A DNA stretch of 64,000 nt, taken from NCBI GenBank assembly GCA_964523405.1, contig CAZGAQ010000008.1, positions 62,001 to 126,000 on the forward strand. Direction: 5' to 3'. Source of the DNA: CAZGAQ01 sp964523405 (GTDB taxonomy: Bacteria; Planctomycetota; Phycisphaerae; UBA1845; Fen-1342). A program made the translations under genes and the position numbers. Of the stretch, positions 17,136 through 26,723 are shown in pieces; the first letter of the stretch is position 1; each line of letters starts with the position of its first letter. The notes beneath the pieces were generated by a model that was not told where the DNA came from, did not search any database, and worked only from the letters and a program-made list of their open reading frames with translations.

Positions 17136-19460
17136 CTATGGCTCCTCGCCGCGGTGCAGCCGGGCTTTTTCGGCGGGGGTCAGGTCCCCGTACAGGATGA
17201 GATTGCGCATGATCTTCAGGGCGCTGGCCGATTCGTAGCCCTGCAGGCCGAAGACCGGCGTGCCCAGCAGGCTGACGGTGAGGTCCAGCGGGCTGTAGAT
17301 CGCGACGAGGCGACGCTGTGAGCCGTAGGCCCGCAGTTGCGGGTACTTGCGGCCGCTGCCCGTGCTGCGTACCGCGCGGCGGAACTCGGTGCCGCCGAGG
17401 TCGGTGCCGCCGGGCAGCGTATCGCCGGAGAGGATGAACGACTTGGTGCCGAGCGGCTGGGGTTGACCCTGGGTGACCTGGCCGAGGTATTTCTCCAGTG
17501 CGGCGGTGAATTCGCGCGAGCCGTTGACCGCGTCGGCGAGCAGCGTGCCGCCATTGTCGAGGAACTTGCGCAGGCCCTTCACTTCGTCGGGGGTCAGTTC
17601 AAAGGCACCCGGGCCGGAGATGTGCGCGACGCGAAACTCGCCGAGGGTGTCGGAGTCGAGCGGCACGCCGGAGGTAACCAGCAGCAACGTGCCGGTCTCG
17701 TTCTGCATATAGCGGCGCAGGCGTGTCCAGACGTAGGGCTCGACGTCCCACTTGCCGTCGTACTTCAGGCATGCGAGTTTGACCGTGCGCTCGGTGGGCG
17801 TGCTGCGCAGGGGGATATTGGGCGTCTGCAGGCGACTGCGGGACGCGGTCTTATCCGTGGCATAGAGGTATACGTTGGTGCCGAGCTGCAGGTCGCGTTC
17901 GGTGCTGGCCCGGGCCACGCCGCGATTCCAGGCGGCCGCCAGGTCGCGCTGCGACAGCAGCAGCAGGGTCCGGTAGCCGTTGTTGGCCTCGAGGATCAGC
18001 GGGGGCTTGTCGATGGCGTAGTTGGCTTCGCCGCTGAAGAGCGGATGGCCGTCGGGCAGCGGGCGCAGCGGGTATTCCGGCAGGGCGCGTGCGGCCAGGT
18101 CCCGGATGCTGTTGGTGAACTCAACGCTGTCGCGTCCGGCGACGGCGAAAATCAGGCCGCCGCGCTGAACGTATTCGCGGAGCTTCTGCACCTCGGCGTC
18201 GGTGAACTGCCACTTGGATTCGCCGCACAGGTAGAGGATGGGCGCCTCCATGAGGTCCTCGACCGGGGCGTCGAGGCGGACGATCTGCCAGTTGAGCAGG
18301 CGTTCGAGGGCGCGACTGGCGAAGCGGGCGAGGCCGGCGACATCGCGCAGCTTGGCGTTCCAGTCAGCGTCGTGCTGGAGCTTGTTGAACAGGAGGGGGG
18401 CGCGGCCGTGGCACAGGAACATGACCGCGAAGGCGGTGTTGCGCAGGGGGTCCATGTCGCCGCCGCTGGTGTCCCATTTGCCGTCGTCGGACTGGGCGGT
18501 GAGGAGGTAATCGGCGCCTTCGCGGAACCAGTCGTGCTGGCCAAAGAACTTGTAGCCGCTGGCGCGACCGGCGCGCTCGACGCCGTAGAGGTAGTAGTAA
18601 AGCCAGCGCGGTCCACCCTCATCGTGCGGGTTGGTGTCGACCGCGAATTCGCGCCCGAGCCAGCTCAGCCCGGCGTCAATGGCGGACACCAGGCCGCCGG
18701 CGTCTTTCATGCGGTCGGCGTAGCGGCGATCCAGGACGACGAACAGCGACGCGAGTCCGGCTGCGGTCATGCTGCCGGTGCTGGGCTTGCGCTCCAGATA
18801 GCCCCAGCCGCCATCGCGGTTCTGGTACTTCAGCCAGTGCTGCCCGACGGACTCCCAGTAGATGTCGGGGACCTCCAGGCCGGTCTCGGCCGCCATCCAG
18901 ACACCGAGCACGCCGAACTGGCTGGCGGAGTTGTCCCAATAGCCGCCGGTGGCGCCCTTTTCCGGGGCCTCGTAGCCGTAGCAGCCTGGGTTCTGGCTGT
19001 CGCGTGACCAGACATTGTCGAGCAGCCATTTGAGGTCGTCCTGGAGGCGGTAGCGGGAGGCACCGGCCTTGAGCAAAGAGAATGCGTGCGCGCGCACGCC
19101 GAAGGCGTACGTGCCGTTCAGGGTCTGGCCGGCCAGCCAGTCGAGCGAGCGCTGCATGAAATCGTCGCGCGGGTCCTGGTTGGCGTAGAGCAGGGACAGG
19201 ACGGCGAGGCCCGTCGTGCCGCCCCAGTGCTTGTCCTTTGTGTCCTTGAAGGGTTCCCAGTTGCCGTCCGCGTTGCGCTGGGACTTGATGAACCGCACGC
19301 CCCGGTTGATGGCGTCTTCGACGACCTCGTCGGTCAGCACGGGTTGCGAAGTCTGGGCATAGCCGGCGAACGCCCCGGCCGCCAGAGCCGTAACCGTTAT
19401 CATCCGGAGGCGGATGCGTCGATAGGAATGTCCGAGAAACCCGGCCCCACGTAACTCCAT
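17136..19460 (-). CDS. DUF4159 protein with N-terminal terpene-cyclase-like helical repeats
   Basis: 774 residues. GGAGG about 8 nt upstream fixes ATG 19460. A membrane signal (MITVTALAAGAFAGYA) is followed by repeats of the squalene-hopene cyclase/prenyltransferase type, with QW-like words such as QRNADGNWEPF, QNRDGGWGYL and QSDDGKWDT (residues about 60-350). The second half is the DUF4159 region (TVKLACLKYDGKW..., GELGEFRVAHISG-like with the actual text GEFRVAHISGPGAFELTPDE), which looks like a class I glutamine amidotransferase-like fold. The family is common in planctomycetes, often near MoxR/BatA-type genes, which are absent here. The function is unknown. Confidence 0.85.
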   Translation of the reverse strand: MELRGAGFLGHSYRRIRLRMITVTALAAGAFAGYAQTSQPVLTDEVVEDAINRGVRFIKSQRNADGNWEPFKDTKDKHWGGTTGLAVLSLLYANQDPRDDFMQRSLDWLAGQTLNGTYAFGVRAHAFSLLKAGASRYRLQDDLKWLLDNVWSRDSQNPGCYGYEAPEKGATGGYWDNSASQFGVLGVWMAAETGLEVPDIYWESVGQHWLKYQNRDGGWGYLERKPSTGSMTAAGLASLFVVLDRRYADRMKDAGGLVSAIDAGLSWLGREFAVDTNPHDEGGPRWLYYYLYGVERAGRASGYKFFGQHDWFREGADYLLTAQSDDGKWDTSGGDMDPLRNTAFAVMFLCHGRAPLLFNKLQHDADWNAKLRDVAGLARFASRALERLLNWQIVRLDAPVEDLMEAPILYLCGESKWQFTDAEVQKLREYVQRGGLIFAVAGRDSVEFTNSIRDLAARALPEYPLRPLPDGHPLFSGEANYAIDKPPLILEANNGYRTLLLLSQRDLAAAWNRGVARASTERDLQLGTNVYLYATDKTASRSRLQTPNIPLRSTPTERTVKLACLKYDGKWDVEPYVWTRLRRYMQNETGTLLLVTSGVPLDSDTLGEFRVAHISGPGAFELTPDEVKGLRKFLDNGGTLLADAVNGSREFTAALEKYLGQVTQGQPQPLGTKSFILSGDTLPGGTDLGGTEFRRAVRSTGSGRKYPQLRAYGSQRRLVAIYSPLDLTVSLLGTPVFGLQGYESASALKIMRNLILYGDLTPAEKARLHRGEEP

Positions 19461-19577
19461 ACGGGCTTCCTCCTGGTGCGAAGGCCGTCCCGGCGTTGCG
19501 GCTCTTGCCGCCAAGGCCTAGAATTTTAGGATTAGTCGTCGCACCGGCAGCGTCCACCGTCGTGCAGGAGCACCTCC

Positions 19578-20834
19578 TTGGCGGACGGCTTAGAAGATAG
19601 TCAGTTTGGTCGGCTTGTGGTAGAGCGCCAGCTCGTGACGCCGGACGAAGTCCGCGTCGCGGTCGAGCAGAAGGTGCGCCTGGGCAGCGGTAGCCCGCCG
19701 CGGCCGCTCGGCGAAGTCCTGGTGGACCTGGGCTTTCTGACGCGCACGCAGCTTTTGCGCCTGCAGGGGTCGAGCGAGGATTCGGGCGGGCGGCCGGCCC
19801 AGCAGTTGCCTGGTTATCAACTCCTCAACAAGTGCGGGGCGGGGGCGATGGCGGTTGTGTACCGGGCCAAGCAAATCAGCCTGGACCGGATCGTGGCCGT
19901 CAAGGTGCTTCCCAAGCGTCTCAGCCGCAATGCGGAATTTGTGGAACGTTTTTATCGCGAGGGACGGGCGGCCGCCAAACTGAACCACAACAACATCGTG
20001 CAGGCCATCGACGTCGGTGAGGCCAATGGGTTTCACTATTTTGTCATGGAGTTTGTGGAGGGCTGCACGGTCTACGACGAGATTGCCGACGGCAAGGTGT
20101 ACAGCGAGGCGGAGGCGATCGACATCATCAGCCAGATCGCCCGGGCCCTCCTGCATGCCCACGAGCGCGGCTTTATCCACCGCGACGTGAAGCCCAAGAA
20201 CATCATGCTCACGAAGGAACGCGTGGCCAAGCTCGCCGATATGGGTTTGGCCCGCGAAGCCACGGACCTCCAGGCGGCGATGCAGGAAGCGGGGCGCGCC
20301 TACGGCACGCCCTACTACATCAGCCCGGAACAAATCCGCGGCGAGGTCGACATCGACCACCGGGCCGACCTCTATTCCCTGGGCGCGACCTTCTATCACA
20401 TGGTCACTGGCCGCGTGCCGTTCGAGGGGGCGACGCCCGCGGCCGTCATGCACAAGCATCTCAAAGAGCCGCTCACGCCGCCGGACCATCTGAACACGAT
20501 GCTGACGTCCGGGTGTGGAGCGATGATCGAAATGCTGCTGGCCAAGAACCGGGACGACCGCTACTCCAGCGCCCGCGAACTGCTGGCCGACCTGGACGCC
20601 CTCGCCCGCGGCAAGCCGCCCACCTACGCCCAGCAGAACGTCAGCCAGGACGTGTTTGAGACGCTCTCCACGGGGCAGTCGGTGGCGGTCGAGCCGGTCG
20701 TCCGTGGGACCCGCGGCGCTGCCGCGGTGGCCCGCCCGACCGAAAGTGGGGGAATCTCGCCGTTGACGATCATCCTCGGCGTGGTGGCCGGCCTCAGCGT
20801 CCTGATCAACGCGATTCTGCTGGCGACCCGCTGA
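19578..20834 (+). CDS. Membrane-anchored Ser/Thr protein kinase with an N-terminal MshEN-like region
   Basis: 418 residues. The TTG start has AGGAG 7 nt upstream, and no ATG lies before the domain. Residues about 8-65 (FGRLVVERQLVTPDEVRVAV..., LGEVLVDLGFLTRTQLLRL) resemble the GspE/MshE N-terminal fold, known in some proteins to bind cyclic di-GMP. The kinase follows: glycine loop GAGAMAVVYRAK, VAVKVL lysine, catalytic loop HRDVKPKNIM, metal loop ADMG (usually DFG), and YISPEQ. The C-terminus has one membrane helix (LTIILGVVAGLSVLINAILL), so the kinase faces the cytoplasm. Its end overlaps the end of the convergent GH113-like gene by 29 nt. Confidence 0.93.
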   Translation: MADGLEDSQFGRLVVERQLVTPDEVRVAVEQKVRLGSGSPPRPLGEVLVDLGFLTRTQLLRLQGSSEDSGGRPAQQLPGYQLLNKCGAGAMAVVYRAKQISLDRIVAVKVLPKRLSRNAEFVERFYREGRAAAKLNHNNIVQAIDVGEANGFHYFVMEFVEGCTVYDEIADGKVYSEAEAIDIISQIARALLHAHERGFIHRDVKPKNIMLTKERVAKLADMGLAREATDLQAAMQEAGRAYGTPYYISPEQIRGEVDIDHRADLYSLGATFYHMVTGRVPFEGATPAAVMHKHLKEPLTPPDHLNTMLTSGCGAMIEMLLAKNRDDRYSSARELLADLDALARGKPPTYAQQNVSQDVFETLSTGQSVAVEPVVRGTRGAAAVARPTESGGISPLTIILGVVAGLSVLINAILLATR

Positions 20835-21927
20835 GCCAGAACTCCGCCAAGACGTCCGCGGCCGGCTTGCCCTGGGGGGTGAAATCCGTCGGACTCACAT
20901 CGTCCCCCATCGGGTCCGCATTCCATGCCCACCAGAGTACGCCCTCCAGCCAGGGCCGGTGGCCGGCGGCCAGCAGCGCCGCGCGGTAGTAGGTTGCCTG
21001 GCCGGCGAGGTCCATCGTCTGCCAGTCGACCAGGCCGCCGCACGGATCGTCGAAGCACCAGGACAAGCGCGCCGCGCCGCGTGCGGACCGCACGCCGATC
21101 TCGGCCAGCCAGACGGGCTGACCCGGGTGCCGCGCGGCGAGGTCGCACTCGAGCACATCGAACCAGTACGACCACGCGCAGGTTAGTTCGGCCAGGCTCG
21201 GCGCGGCGTCGAGTGTCAGGGCGTTGTACACATCCACGCCGATGATGTCGACCGCGTCCCACCAGGTCACGTCCGCCGCCGTGTCGGCGACCGCGCAGTA
21301 GATCAGCGGGCCGGAGTACCGCGCCCGGATGGCCGCGACGACGGCACGCCACTCCGTGTCCTGCGGCTCCGTCAAGGCGAGTTCGGCACCGAGGCTGAAG
21401 GCGTCCGCGCCCCAGGTCGTGGCCCGTTCGGCGTAGCGCGCGAGAAAGGAGCGGTACTGCTCGAACCACTCCGCCGAGGGCTGTAGAAACCGCCGCGGCG
21501 TGCCGTCGCGGACATCCAGCATCGGGCGCAGCAGGACGCGCAGTCCGGCGGCGTGGGCGGCCTGAATCGCGGTGGCAATGGCTTCATCAGAGATCGTGTA
21601 GGCGCTGGGATCGGGCGCAATCTCCGTGGACGCGGCGGTCGCCTGGAACCACCAGAAGTTGATCGCGACCCAGTTCGCGCCGCGCGCCGCCAGATCGTCC
21701 AGGGACGCCGCGGCCCGCGCGGCCGGCCCGCGGTACTCGCTTTCGTGAAACCCGATCAGATTGGCCCCGCGTACCGCCGGCGGCGGGGGAATCTCAGTGG
21801 GCGGGATGCACAACGCCGTTGCCAGGGCTGGTGGCGGCAGGTAGCTGCGCAGACCGTCATTGCAGGCGGCGCATACCACGAGGGCCAGGGCCAGCAGCGC
21901 GGCGCCGCGGCGCCGACCGGCCCTCAT
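20806..21927 (-). CDS. GH113-like (beta-mannanase-type) TIM-barrel lipoprotein
   Basis: 373 residues. A signal with lipobox is visible (LLALALVVCAAC), so it is probably a lipoprotein. The barrel begins RGANLIGFHESEY and runs through ANWVAINFWWFQ and LRVLLRPMLDVRDG. The likely acid/base Glu is in SLGAELALTE and the nucleophile Glu in VWLAEIGVRS, placed as in GH113 and related clan GH-A enzymes. Its start ATG overlaps the esterase stop in an ATGA, so the two are translationally coupled, and this fixes the start. Mannan as substrate is inference only. Confidence 0.85.
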   Translation of the reverse strand: MRAGRRRGAALLALALVVCAACNDGLRSYLPPPALATALCIPPTEIPPPPAVRGANLIGFHESEYRGPAARAAASLDDLAARGANWVAINFWWFQATAASTEIAPDPSAYTISDEAIATAIQAAHAAGLRVLLRPMLDVRDGTPRRFLQPSAEWFEQYRSFLARYAERATTWGADAFSLGAELALTEPQDTEWRAVVAAIRARYSGPLIYCAVADTAADVTWWDAVDIIGVDVYNALTLDAAPSLAELTCAWSYWFDVLECDLAARHPGQPVWLAEIGVRSARGAARLSWCFDDPCGGLVDWQTMDLAGQATYYRAALLAAGHRPWLEGVLWWAWNADPMGDDVSPTDFTPQGKPAADVLAEFWLSGSPAESR

Positions 21928-23192
21928 TTCGGCGCCGGCGCCGATGCGGCCGGCGCGGAGCCGAACAGGAACAGCAGCAGCCGGTCGCAGCGCTGTGCCC
22001 AAGCGGCCTCGTTGTGCTTGGCGCCGGCGACTTCGTCGTAATGGAAGTCCCGCTCGGCCCGCATCCCCTGGTCGGCGAACGTCTTCACCAGCGCGCGGCA
22101 CCACTCCAAGGCCAGCGGGGTGCCGTCGGCGGCCTTGCCTTCCGGCCACTCCTCCGTGCCCATGTCCAGCCAGATGCGCGGGGCCTGCGTCGGTTTGTGC
22201 GTGCGGACGTACTCCGGCACGGCCTGGTTCGCCCAACCCAAAGCCGGCGAGACGACCCCGGCCGCACCGAACACGTCAGGGTACTTATAGGCCGCGTACA
22301 GCGAGATCAGTCCGCCGAGCGACGAGCCGGCGATCGCCGTCGCATCGCGGCCGGGCTGGGTGCGATACGTTCTGTCGATAAACGGCTTGACCGTCTCGAC
22401 GATGAAGGCAAGGTACGCGTCGCCCTCACCGCCGCGCTCGCCCTCCTTGAACGGCGTGTACTCGCCCATCCGGTCGGCGTTGTTGAAGATGCCGACGATG
22501 ATCAGCCGGCGTAGCTGGCCCGCCTGGATCAGCCGCTCAGCCGTCTCGTCCACACCCCACTCGACTCCGGCGAAGGAGGTTCTGGCGTCGAAGAGGTTCT
22601 GGCCGTCGTGCATGTACAGGACGGGATAGCGCTCGCTGCCGCCCGCGTAGCCCGGCGGTAGGTAGACGATCAGCGAGCGGTCGTTGTTGAGCTGGGGCGA
22701 ATGCACCGCATGGTGATAGCGGATGTCGCCGGTGAGTTTGGATTCAACCGGCGGGGGGATGTCGGCCGCGCCAGTGCTGCCACCGAGCGTGACCTGTCGC
22801 CGGGCAGGCACCGGCCGGTCCGCCCACTTCTGCACGCATTGCACGACGACGATCTCGTCGCGTCCGGAGGCCACGTGCAGCGAGCGGTTGCCGAGTTCGG
22901 CGCCGTCGTCGGCCTTCTCCACGGTGGTCCACTTCGGTTCGCGCAGAAACTTGTACTGCAGCTCGATCCCGGCCTCGCAGGGGAACGTCGCGCCGTACAC
23001 GCCGGGGGCGAGGCGTTCGAGCGGCCGGCCGTCTTCTTTCCAGCCGTCGACATTGCAGCCGAGGTAGATGCGCGGCGGCTGTTCCGGCTGTTCGTCCGGG
23101 ACGACGACGATGAATTGGACCTGGACCGGACTGGCCACGGTGGCGGCGGTCAGCAGGCTGGTCAGCAGCAAGGCGGGTAGCGGACGGGGCAT
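21924..23192 (-). CDS. Secreted esterase, Fes/enterochelin-esterase type, with CBM48-like N-terminal domain
   Basis: 422 residues. GGAGGTG sets ATG 23192 (a longer frame upstream is not needed). The signal peptide is LPALLLTSLLTAATVASP. Residues about 25-125 form an N-terminal sandwich (IYLGCNVDGWKED..., LQYKFLREPKW) like CBM48. The catalytic domain shows SLIVYLPPGY, YPVLYMHDGQNLFD, the nucleophile elbow IAGSSLGG and a C-terminal His in GAKHNEAAW. Relatives include carbohydrate acetyl- and feruloyl-esterases. Paired with a GH113-like enzyme by a 4-nt overlap, it probably de-esterifies the same polysaccharide. Confidence 0.9.
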   Translation of the reverse strand: MPRPLPALLLTSLLTAATVASPVQVQFIVVVPDEQPEQPPRIYLGCNVDGWKEDGRPLERLAPGVYGATFPCEAGIELQYKFLREPKWTTVEKADDGAELGNRSLHVASGRDEIVVVQCVQKWADRPVPARRQVTLGGSTGAADIPPPVESKLTGDIRYHHAVHSPQLNNDRSLIVYLPPGYAGGSERYPVLYMHDGQNLFDARTSFAGVEWGVDETAERLIQAGQLRRLIIVGIFNNADRMGEYTPFKEGERGGEGDAYLAFIVETVKPFIDRTYRTQPGRDATAIAGSSLGGLISLYAAYKYPDVFGAAGVVSPALGWANQAVPEYVRTHKPTQAPRIWLDMGTEEWPEGKAADGTPLALEWCRALVKTFADQGMRAERDFHYDEVAGAKHNEAAWAQRCDRLLLFLFGSAPAASAPAPK

Positions 23193-23310
23193 TGTGCACC
23201 TCCGGGAGCATTTTGTCCGTGAACCGGGGGTTTGTCCAAGCGACTGCTTCGCCGGCTCGCCGGGTCGGCTATCATTGGCTGGCGCGCCCGGGGGCGCGAC
23301 AGGAGCGACC

Positions 23311-23688
23311 ATGAGTCCCGAGCAGCAGATGGTGCTGGAGTTTCACGAGAAGTACGGTGCGCCGGTGGGGGCGCACCCGGCGATGATCGCGGTGAAGGAC
23401 CGTATGCGCCGCGCACGGCTGATTGTCAGCGAGGCGAGCGAGTTCCTCGAGGCGGCCGACAAGGACGATTTCGTCGAGATGGTCGACGCGCTGGCCGACC
23501 TGCTGGTCGTCGTGTACGGGGCGGCCGTCGAGATGGGCGTCGACCTGGAGCCGGTGTTCCGCGAGGTGCACCGCAGCAACATGTCCAAGAACGGCGGCAA
23601 GGACGCAGGCGGGAAGATTCTCAAGGGGCTGGGCTTCTCGCCGCCGGACATTGCGGCCGAGTTGCGGAAGCAGGGCTCCGCAGTATAG
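23311..23688 (+). CDS. MazG-like nucleotide pyrophosphohydrolase family protein
   Basis: 125 residues with AGGAG ahead of ATG 23311. It has the all-alpha NTP-PPase pattern: SEASEFLEA followed about 14 residues later by EMVDALADLLVVVYG, the paired E-x-x-E and E-x-x-D motifs that bind Mg2+ and the nucleotide phosphates. Relatives are MazG and phosphoribosyl-ATP diphosphatase (HisE). The single domain without a HisI part and without his neighbours makes a house-cleaning or modified-nucleotide role more likely than histidine biosynthesis, but this is open. Confidence 0.88.
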   Translation: MSPEQQMVLEFHEKYGAPVGAHPAMIAVKDRMRRARLIVSEASEFLEAADKDDFVEMVDALADLLVVVYGAAVEMGVDLEPVFREVHRSNMSKNGGKDAGGKILKGLGFSPPDIAAELRKQGSAV

Positions 23689-23718
23689 GCGCGGCGGCAC
23701 CCGGCCGGGGCGTACGAA

Positions 23719-24189
23719 TCACGCGCTGAACGCCAACACCGTCGGCTGTGCGACGCGGAGGTAATCCGGCACGGCCAGGATGATGGAGTCGGTCAGGGCG
23801 CCGGCGTTGAAGGCGATCTTGTCGTTGGCCATGATCGACTCGTCGACGAGCAGCTCGAACGGCAGGATCGGCGGGCCGAAGGGCGGCACCGCGCCGGGCA
23901 CCAGGCCGGTCAGCGTGTGCAATTCCTCCGCGGTGGCGAAGCGCAGCTTGCGGGCGCCGCAGTGCTTCTTGAGTGCCCCGGAGTCGAGCTTCCGCGCCGC
24001 GCTGAGCACGCAGAGGCGGAAGGTGTCGTCGCATTTGACCAGCAGCGCCTTGCCGCCGATCGCCAGGTCCTCGCCGCGGGCGAGCGCCGATTGCTCCGAC
24101 GTGTAGGTCGGCTCGTGATGCACCTCGCGAAACGCGACGCCGGCTTCAGTCAGTAGCTGCCGAATCGCGCCCAGCACATCCGTGGTCAT
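23719..24189 (-). CDS. YbaK/EbsC-type aminoacyl-tRNA deacylase
   Basis: 156 residues. This family removes wrong amino acids from tRNA (ProX, YbaK and related trans-editing factors). The sequence shows REVHHEPTYTSEQSALARG near the start, GGKALLVKCDDTF with the conserved Lys, GALKKHCGARKLRFATAEEL and a VPPFG loop. I chose ATG 24189; 9 codons more are open upstream. It is convergent with the MazG-like gene. The exact tRNA and amino acid cannot be told. Confidence 0.88.
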   Translation of the reverse strand: MTTDVLGAIRQLLTEAGVAFREVHHEPTYTSEQSALARGEDLAIGGKALLVKCDDTFRLCVLSAARKLDSGALKKHCGARKLRFATAEELHTLTGLVPGAVPPFGPPILPFELLVDESIMANDKIAFNAGALTDSIILAVPDYLRVAQPTVLAFSA

Positions 24190-24392
24190 GGCTTGCGCAC
24201 CTCGCTCACGCGGCAACGCCCGTTGGCTGTCCGTCTCATCTTATCCGAACTCTCCGGCGCCATCCCGCTCCCGGGGTATCGCCGTCCTGGGCGGTCCCAA
24301 ACTGCCGGAAACCCGGCGGCCGGGGAACCTTCCGGCCACCGGCGGCGTCCAACCTCGTGGCGACCGCCCGAGCCGCCCCCAAAGGAGAACCC

Positions 24393-26711
24393 ATGTTCCG
24401 CCTCTATTGCTCTTGGTGCGCGCCCGCTTTGCTTGTCGTGGCGTTAACTGCCGGCCCGACCGGCCTGACCGGTGCTGTCGCCCGTGCCGATGGTCTCATC
24501 GTTATTCACGATCCGCCGATCATCCGGCCGCCGCGCCCGGGGCCGCGCCACCACCCGTTTGCGCCGCTGGAGGTTCGGTATCACCACGTGACCGTGAAGA
24601 TCACCGACCAGGTTGCGGTCACGGAGGTGGACCAGGCTTTCTACAACCCGAACAACCAGGCGCTCGAGGGCACCTACCTGTTCCCGATTCCGCGCGGCGC
24701 GCAGATCGACCGGTTCACGATGGACATCAACGGCCAGCAGGTCGAGGCGGAACTGCTCGACGCGAACCAGGCGCGGCAAATCTACGAGGACATCGTGCGC
24801 AAGGCGCGCGATCCGGCCTTGCTGGAGTACGCCGGGCAGGGCCTATTCAAGGTCCGCATCTTCCCCATCGAGCCGCTGCGCGAGAAGCGGATTCAGCTCA
24901 AGTACACGGAGTTGCTGCGCAGCGACAATGGCCTCGTGACGTACACCTATCCGCTGAACACGGAGAAGTTCTCGGCCGCCCCGGTCCAGACAGTCTCGGT
25001 CAAGGTGGATCTGACGTGCGGCCGGCCGATCACGACGCTGTACTCGCCGAGTCACGCCGTCGAGATCACGCGCGACGGTGCGCAGCACGCGGTGGTCGGT
25101 TTCGAGGCCCGCAACGCCCGCCCCGACACGGACTTCCAGCTACTCTTCTCCGCGCAGGATGCGCATGATGTCGGCCTCAATCTGCTGACGTTCAACGACG
25201 GACACGACCCGGCCGGTGGCTACTTCCTCTTGCTGGCCTCGCCGACCGGCGCCATGGAGGCCGGCACGGCCGTTCCCAAGGATGTGGTGTTCGTGCTCGA
25301 TACGTCGGGCTCGATGGCCGATGGGCACAAGCTGGACCAGGCGCGCAAGGCGCTGCGTTTCTGCCTGCAGAACCTGGGCCCCACCGACCGCTTCGAGCTG
25401 GTGCGCTTCTCGACCGAGGCGCAGCCCCTGTTTGGCAAGCTCGCGCCGGCTGACACGGCCAGCCTGCATCAGGCCGAGGAGTTCATCGGCCAACTGAAGC
25501 CGCTTGGGGGCACGGCCATCGCCAACGCGCTGACCAGAGCTCTCGACGGTGCCCGCACGCAGGGCGAGCGCGAGCGGCCGTACTACATCGTGTTTCTCAC
25601 CGACGGTCTGCCGACGGTCGGAGTGACGGGCAACGAGCAGATTCTGGCGGCGGTGAGCCAGGCGAGCGGCGGGCGGCCGGTGCGGATCTTCTGCTTCGGG
25701 CTCGGTACGGACGTGAACACGCATCTGCTCGACCAACTGGCGGAGCAGACGCGGGCGGCCAGCCAGTACGTCCTGCCCAACGAGGACATCGAGGTCAAGG
25801 TCTCGAGCTTCTATGCGAAGATCAGCCAGCCGGTGCTGGCCAACGTGCGACTGCGCATCGAGGGGGCCGTGCGGACGGAGCAGCTCTATCCGGCCGAGTT
25901 GGCCGACGTATTCAAGGGCGAGCAGGTCGTTGTGTCGGGTCGCTATATCGGCGACGGGGCGGCAACGGTTACGCTGGAGGGCACGGTGAGCGGGCAGCCG
26001 CGGACGCTGACGTACCCGGTCACGTTCGCGCGGCAGTCGCGCGACAACCCGTTCATCGCGCGGCTGTGGGCAACGCGACGCGTGGGGTTCCTGCTGGATG
26101 AGATTCGGCTGCATGGCGAGAGCCGGGAGTTGCGCGAGGAGGTCACGGCGCTCGCGCGGCAGTACGGCATTGTGACGCCGTACACGGCCTATCTGATCAC
26201 CGAGGACGAAGCGCAACGCAACGTGCCCGGTGGGCGGCGGACCATGTCGGCTCTTGACAAGGACGAGACGGCACGTCGCGGAGTCCGCTACATGTACGAT
26301 GACGCCAGGCGCGAGCAGAGCGGCCCGGCCGCGGTCGGCGGGGCGAAGTCCGTGGGGGCGCTGAAGAGTGCAGCCGCGCCGGCCCCGTCCACGCCGCAGG
26401 CCCGGGCCGACGCCTTGGCCGGTTATGCGGCCTCCAAGCCCGCGGACGCCAAGCGCATCGAAGCGGCGTTGGAAGCGCAGGACCCGCGTTTCGTCGGTGG
26501 GCGGACGTTCTACCCGAACGATGGCGGGTGGGTGGATGCGCTGGTGCAAGGGCTGCCGGATGCGAAGCCGGAGCGAGTGGCCTTCAATTCCGACGAGTAC
26601 TTTGAATTGCTCGCCAAGCACCCGGAGGCGGCGGCGTGGCTGTCGCTTGGTAGTAACGTGCAGTTCGTCCTCGGCGACACGCTGTACGAGGTGTACGAGT
26701 CGGCCGAATAG
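24393..26711 (+). CDS. VIT and von Willebrand factor A domain protein, exported
   Basis: 772 residues with AAAGGAG ahead of ATG 24393. After a signal peptide (LLVVALTAGPTGLTGAVARA) comes a vault/inter-alpha-trypsin (VIT) domain at residues about 50-180 (VTVKITDQVAVTEVDQAFYN, YLFPIPRGAQIDRFTM). The vWA domain, residues about 290-470, has an intact metal site: DTSGSM, a Thr in GGTAIANAL and Asp in LTDGLPT. The C-terminal 250 residues are less conserved and include an Ala/Pro-rich stretch. Such proteins bind partners through a metal-dependent site; no partner is evident. It converges with the DUF2085 gene after 12 nt. Confidence 0.92.
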   Translation: MFRLYCSWCAPALLVVALTAGPTGLTGAVARADGLIVIHDPPIIRPPRPGPRHHPFAPLEVRYHHVTVKITDQVAVTEVDQAFYNPNNQALEGTYLFPIPRGAQIDRFTMDINGQQVEAELLDANQARQIYEDIVRKARDPALLEYAGQGLFKVRIFPIEPLREKRIQLKYTELLRSDNGLVTYTYPLNTEKFSAAPVQTVSVKVDLTCGRPITTLYSPSHAVEITRDGAQHAVVGFEARNARPDTDFQLLFSAQDAHDVGLNLLTFNDGHDPAGGYFLLLASPTGAMEAGTAVPKDVVFVLDTSGSMADGHKLDQARKALRFCLQNLGPTDRFELVRFSTEAQPLFGKLAPADTASLHQAEEFIGQLKPLGGTAIANALTRALDGARTQGERERPYYIVFLTDGLPTVGVTGNEQILAAVSQASGGRPVRIFCFGLGTDVNTHLLDQLAEQTRAASQYVLPNEDIEVKVSSFYAKISQPVLANVRLRIEGAVRTEQLYPAELADVFKGEQVVVSGRYIGDGAATVTLEGTVSGQPRTLTYPVTFARQSRDNPFIARLWATRRVGFLLDEIRLHGESRELREEVTALARQYGIVTPYTAYLITEDEAQRNVPGGRRTMSALDKDETARRGVRYMYDDARREQSGPAAVGGAKSVGALKSAAAPAPSTPQARADALAGYAASKPADAKRIEAALEAQDPRFVGGRTFYPNDGGWVDALVQGLPDAKPERVAFNSDEYFELLAKHPEAAAWLSLGSNVQFVLGDTLYEVYESAE

Positions 26712-26723
26712 GAGGTCGCGGCG

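Noticed and set aside
24190..24392. Possible cyclic di-GMP-type riboswitch in the leader of the vWA gene (CCCAAACTGCCGGAAACCCG text)
   Set aside because: Some words resemble the aptamer, but the conserved GGACGCAAAGCC-type segment and the pairing pattern are missing.
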